Assembly: GCA_947458345.1 (NCBI GenBank)
Contig: CANHBU010000044.1
Location: forward strand, 1 to 9,353
Direction of reading: 5' to 3'
Length of the DNA stretch: 9,353 bases
DNA from: Comamonadaceae bacterium
Lineage (GTDB): Bacteria; Pseudomonadota; Gammaproteobacteria; Burkholderiales; Burkholderiaceae_C
The notes under the pieces were generated by a model. That model was not told the DNA's origin, searched no databases, and worked only from the letters and a program-made list of their open reading frames with translations. Of this stretch, positions 8,620 to 9,353 are shown piece by piece. Both the position numbers and the translations under genes were made by a program. Numbering within the stretch: position 1 is the first letter of the stretch; every line of letters begins with the position of its first letter.

Positions 8620-9104
8620 GGCCGCTTCTGGTTTTGGCCAGCTTGCTGGTGTGGACGCAGGCGCAGGCGCAAATCTTCGGTGGCGGGTCATGGCAGGAGG
8701 CCCAAGTGCCCGAGCCGCCGGCCTTTAGCCTCGAGCGCTTGCTGCGCTTTGAGGTCAATCCGAACTCCAGCCTCGTTTACGCGATCGATCCGCAGACGCT
8801 GAGCATTTCGCCCGACGACCGGGTGGTGCGCTACGTGCTCGTGGCCAGCACCCCGGACGGTGTGCGCAATGTGTTTTTCGAGGGCATCCGCTGCCAGGTC
8901 AGTCAGGTCAAAACCTATGCCCGCCATAGCCAGGGGCGCTGGGTTGCGGTCAACGATCCGCAGTGGCAGGACATGGCCAGCCGGCCCTCGCGTCATGCGC
9001 TGCAACTGGCCCGCCAGGGCGCTTGCGACAACGCCGCGGCGCCCTTGCGGGTCGATGACATCGTGCGCGCCCTCGGGCAGTACGGTGCGACATTGGTGCG
9101 CTAA
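8616..9104 (+). CDS. CNP1-like family exported protein of unknown function
   Basis: The product has 162 residues and resembles the CNP1-like family described from neisserial proteins; its function is not known to me. A short signal peptide is visible: MRPLL, a hydrophobic core, then AQA (16-18) with likely cleavage before Gln19. The mature protein of about 144 residues should therefore be periplasmic, or possibly outer-membrane-associated, but there is no lipobox cysteine. Family-like features are the early [31 protein letters not shown] in the middle, FFEGIRC (87-93) and [10 protein letters not shown] (101-110). It contains two cysteines, Cys93 and Cys137, which could form a disulfide. The start ATG overlaps the rppH stop (ATGA), so I take 8616 as the start. 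It converges on proB. The pairing with the cytoplasmic RppH looks like positional conservation rather than a shared pathway. Confidence 0.83.
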   Translation: MRPLLVLASLLVWTQAQAQIFGGGSWQEAQVPEPPAFSLERLLRFEVNPNSSLVYAIDPQTLSISPDDRVVRYVLVASTPDGVRNVFFEGIRCQVSQVKTYARHSQGRWVAVNDPQWQDMASRPSRHALQLARQGACDNAAAPLRVDDIVRALGQYGATLVR

Positions 9105-9134
9105 GGCGACGGATCCCCTCGAAGGCGCATTGTG

Positions 9135-9172
9135 CGGCGCAGCGCCGAGGCCTCAGGCCCGGGTGTAGGGCC
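9135..9172. terminator. GC-rich inverted repeats between the CNP1-like gene and proB
   Basis: Two small repeats sit in the 83-bp convergent gap: CGGCG (9135-9139) with CGCCG (9143-9147), loop CAG, and GGCCC (9156-9160) with GGGCC (9168-9172), loop of 7 nt. Neither is followed by a T-tract. They may form 3'-end hairpins, but base composition alone could produce them. Confidence 0.2.
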
Positions 9173-9187
9173 ACGGGTCGGCCGCGC

Positions 9188-9353
9188 TCAGCGCGAGAGC
9201 ACGAGGTTGGTGCGGTGCACCATCTCTGGCTCGCCGGTGTAGCCCAGCAGCCGTTCGAACTCGCTGGACGCCTTGCGGCAGATCAGCCGTGCTTCTGCGC
9301 TGGCGTAATTGGCCAGCCCGCGGGCGATCTCGCGGCCTTGCTCGTCGCGCACG
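9188..9353 (-). CDS. proB: Glutamate 5-kinase, C-terminal fragment (continues past the window edge)
   Basis: Only the last 54 codons are present; the gene enters from the right edge and ends at TGA (complement of 9188-9190). Glutamate 5-kinase phosphorylates glutamate in the first step of proline synthesis. The fragment reads [20 protein letters not shown], then a basic helix, then [20 protein letters not shown]. This is the usual end of ProB, within its C-terminal PUA domain; the ARGL.NY.S.EAR and GEPE..HR.NLVL patterns are characteristic. The kinase domain is outside the window, so intactness cannot be judged. It is convergent with the CNP1-like gene. The call relies on a short but distinctive stretch and on neighbours often seen beside proB in Burkholderiales. 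Confidence 0.88.
   Translation of the reverse strand, partial: VRDEQGREIARGLANYASAEARLICRKASSEFERLLGYTGEPEMVHRTNLVLSR

Noticed and set aside
1..9353. Search for a mobile element, CRISPR array, toxin-antitoxin pair, defence system or biosynthetic cluster
   Set aside because: Nearly all sequence is accounted for by conserved housekeeping genes. I saw no transposase, direct-repeat array, tRNA-linked integration site or marked change in codon use.

Overview
The window looks like an ordinary, densely packed stretch of core chromosome from a GC-rich betaproteobacterium. Burkholderiales, and most probably a Comamonadaceae-type genome, is inferred from protein character (SecA beginning [17 protein letters not shown], the long-tailed RppH, a CNP1-family protein) and from gene order (secA-argJ-ATPase-mutT, and proS / rppH-CNP1 / proB). 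I see no insertion sequence, phage gene, CRISPR array, tRNA or rRNA.

Layout. Bases 1-124 hold no gene I can support. A short DciA/DUF721-family gene lies on the minus strand (125-451). It is separated by a 199-bp divergent intergenic region from a plus-strand run of four genes: secA (651-3413), argJ (3460-4689), an AAA+-like DUF815 ATPase (4723-5598) and a MutT-type Nudix hydrolase (5595-6062). The gaps are 46 bp and 33 bp, followed by an ATGA overlap, so these genes are probably co-transcribed. proS (6121-7863, minus) converges on mutT. A 105-bp divergent region then separates proS from a second plus-strand pair, rppH (7969-8619) and a secreted CNP1-like protein (8616-9104), again joined by an ATGA overlap. 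The 3' end of proB (minus, 9188 to the right edge) converges on that pair.

How the genes work together. They are housekeeping functions rather than one pathway: replicative helicase loading (DciA), protein export (SecA), arginine biosynthesis (ArgJ), nucleotide-pool sanitation (MutT), prolyl-tRNA charging (ProRS), mRNA 5'-end processing (RppH) and proline biosynthesis (ProB). The two genes without a settled role are the DUF815 ATPase and the CNP1-like exported protein. Each is translationally coupled to a Nudix hydrolase gene.

I did not find a convincing new biological system. The observations worth a second look are modest: the ATPase-MutT coupling, an imperfect hairpin in the secA leader, the long RppH tail, and the uncharacterised CNP1-like protein.
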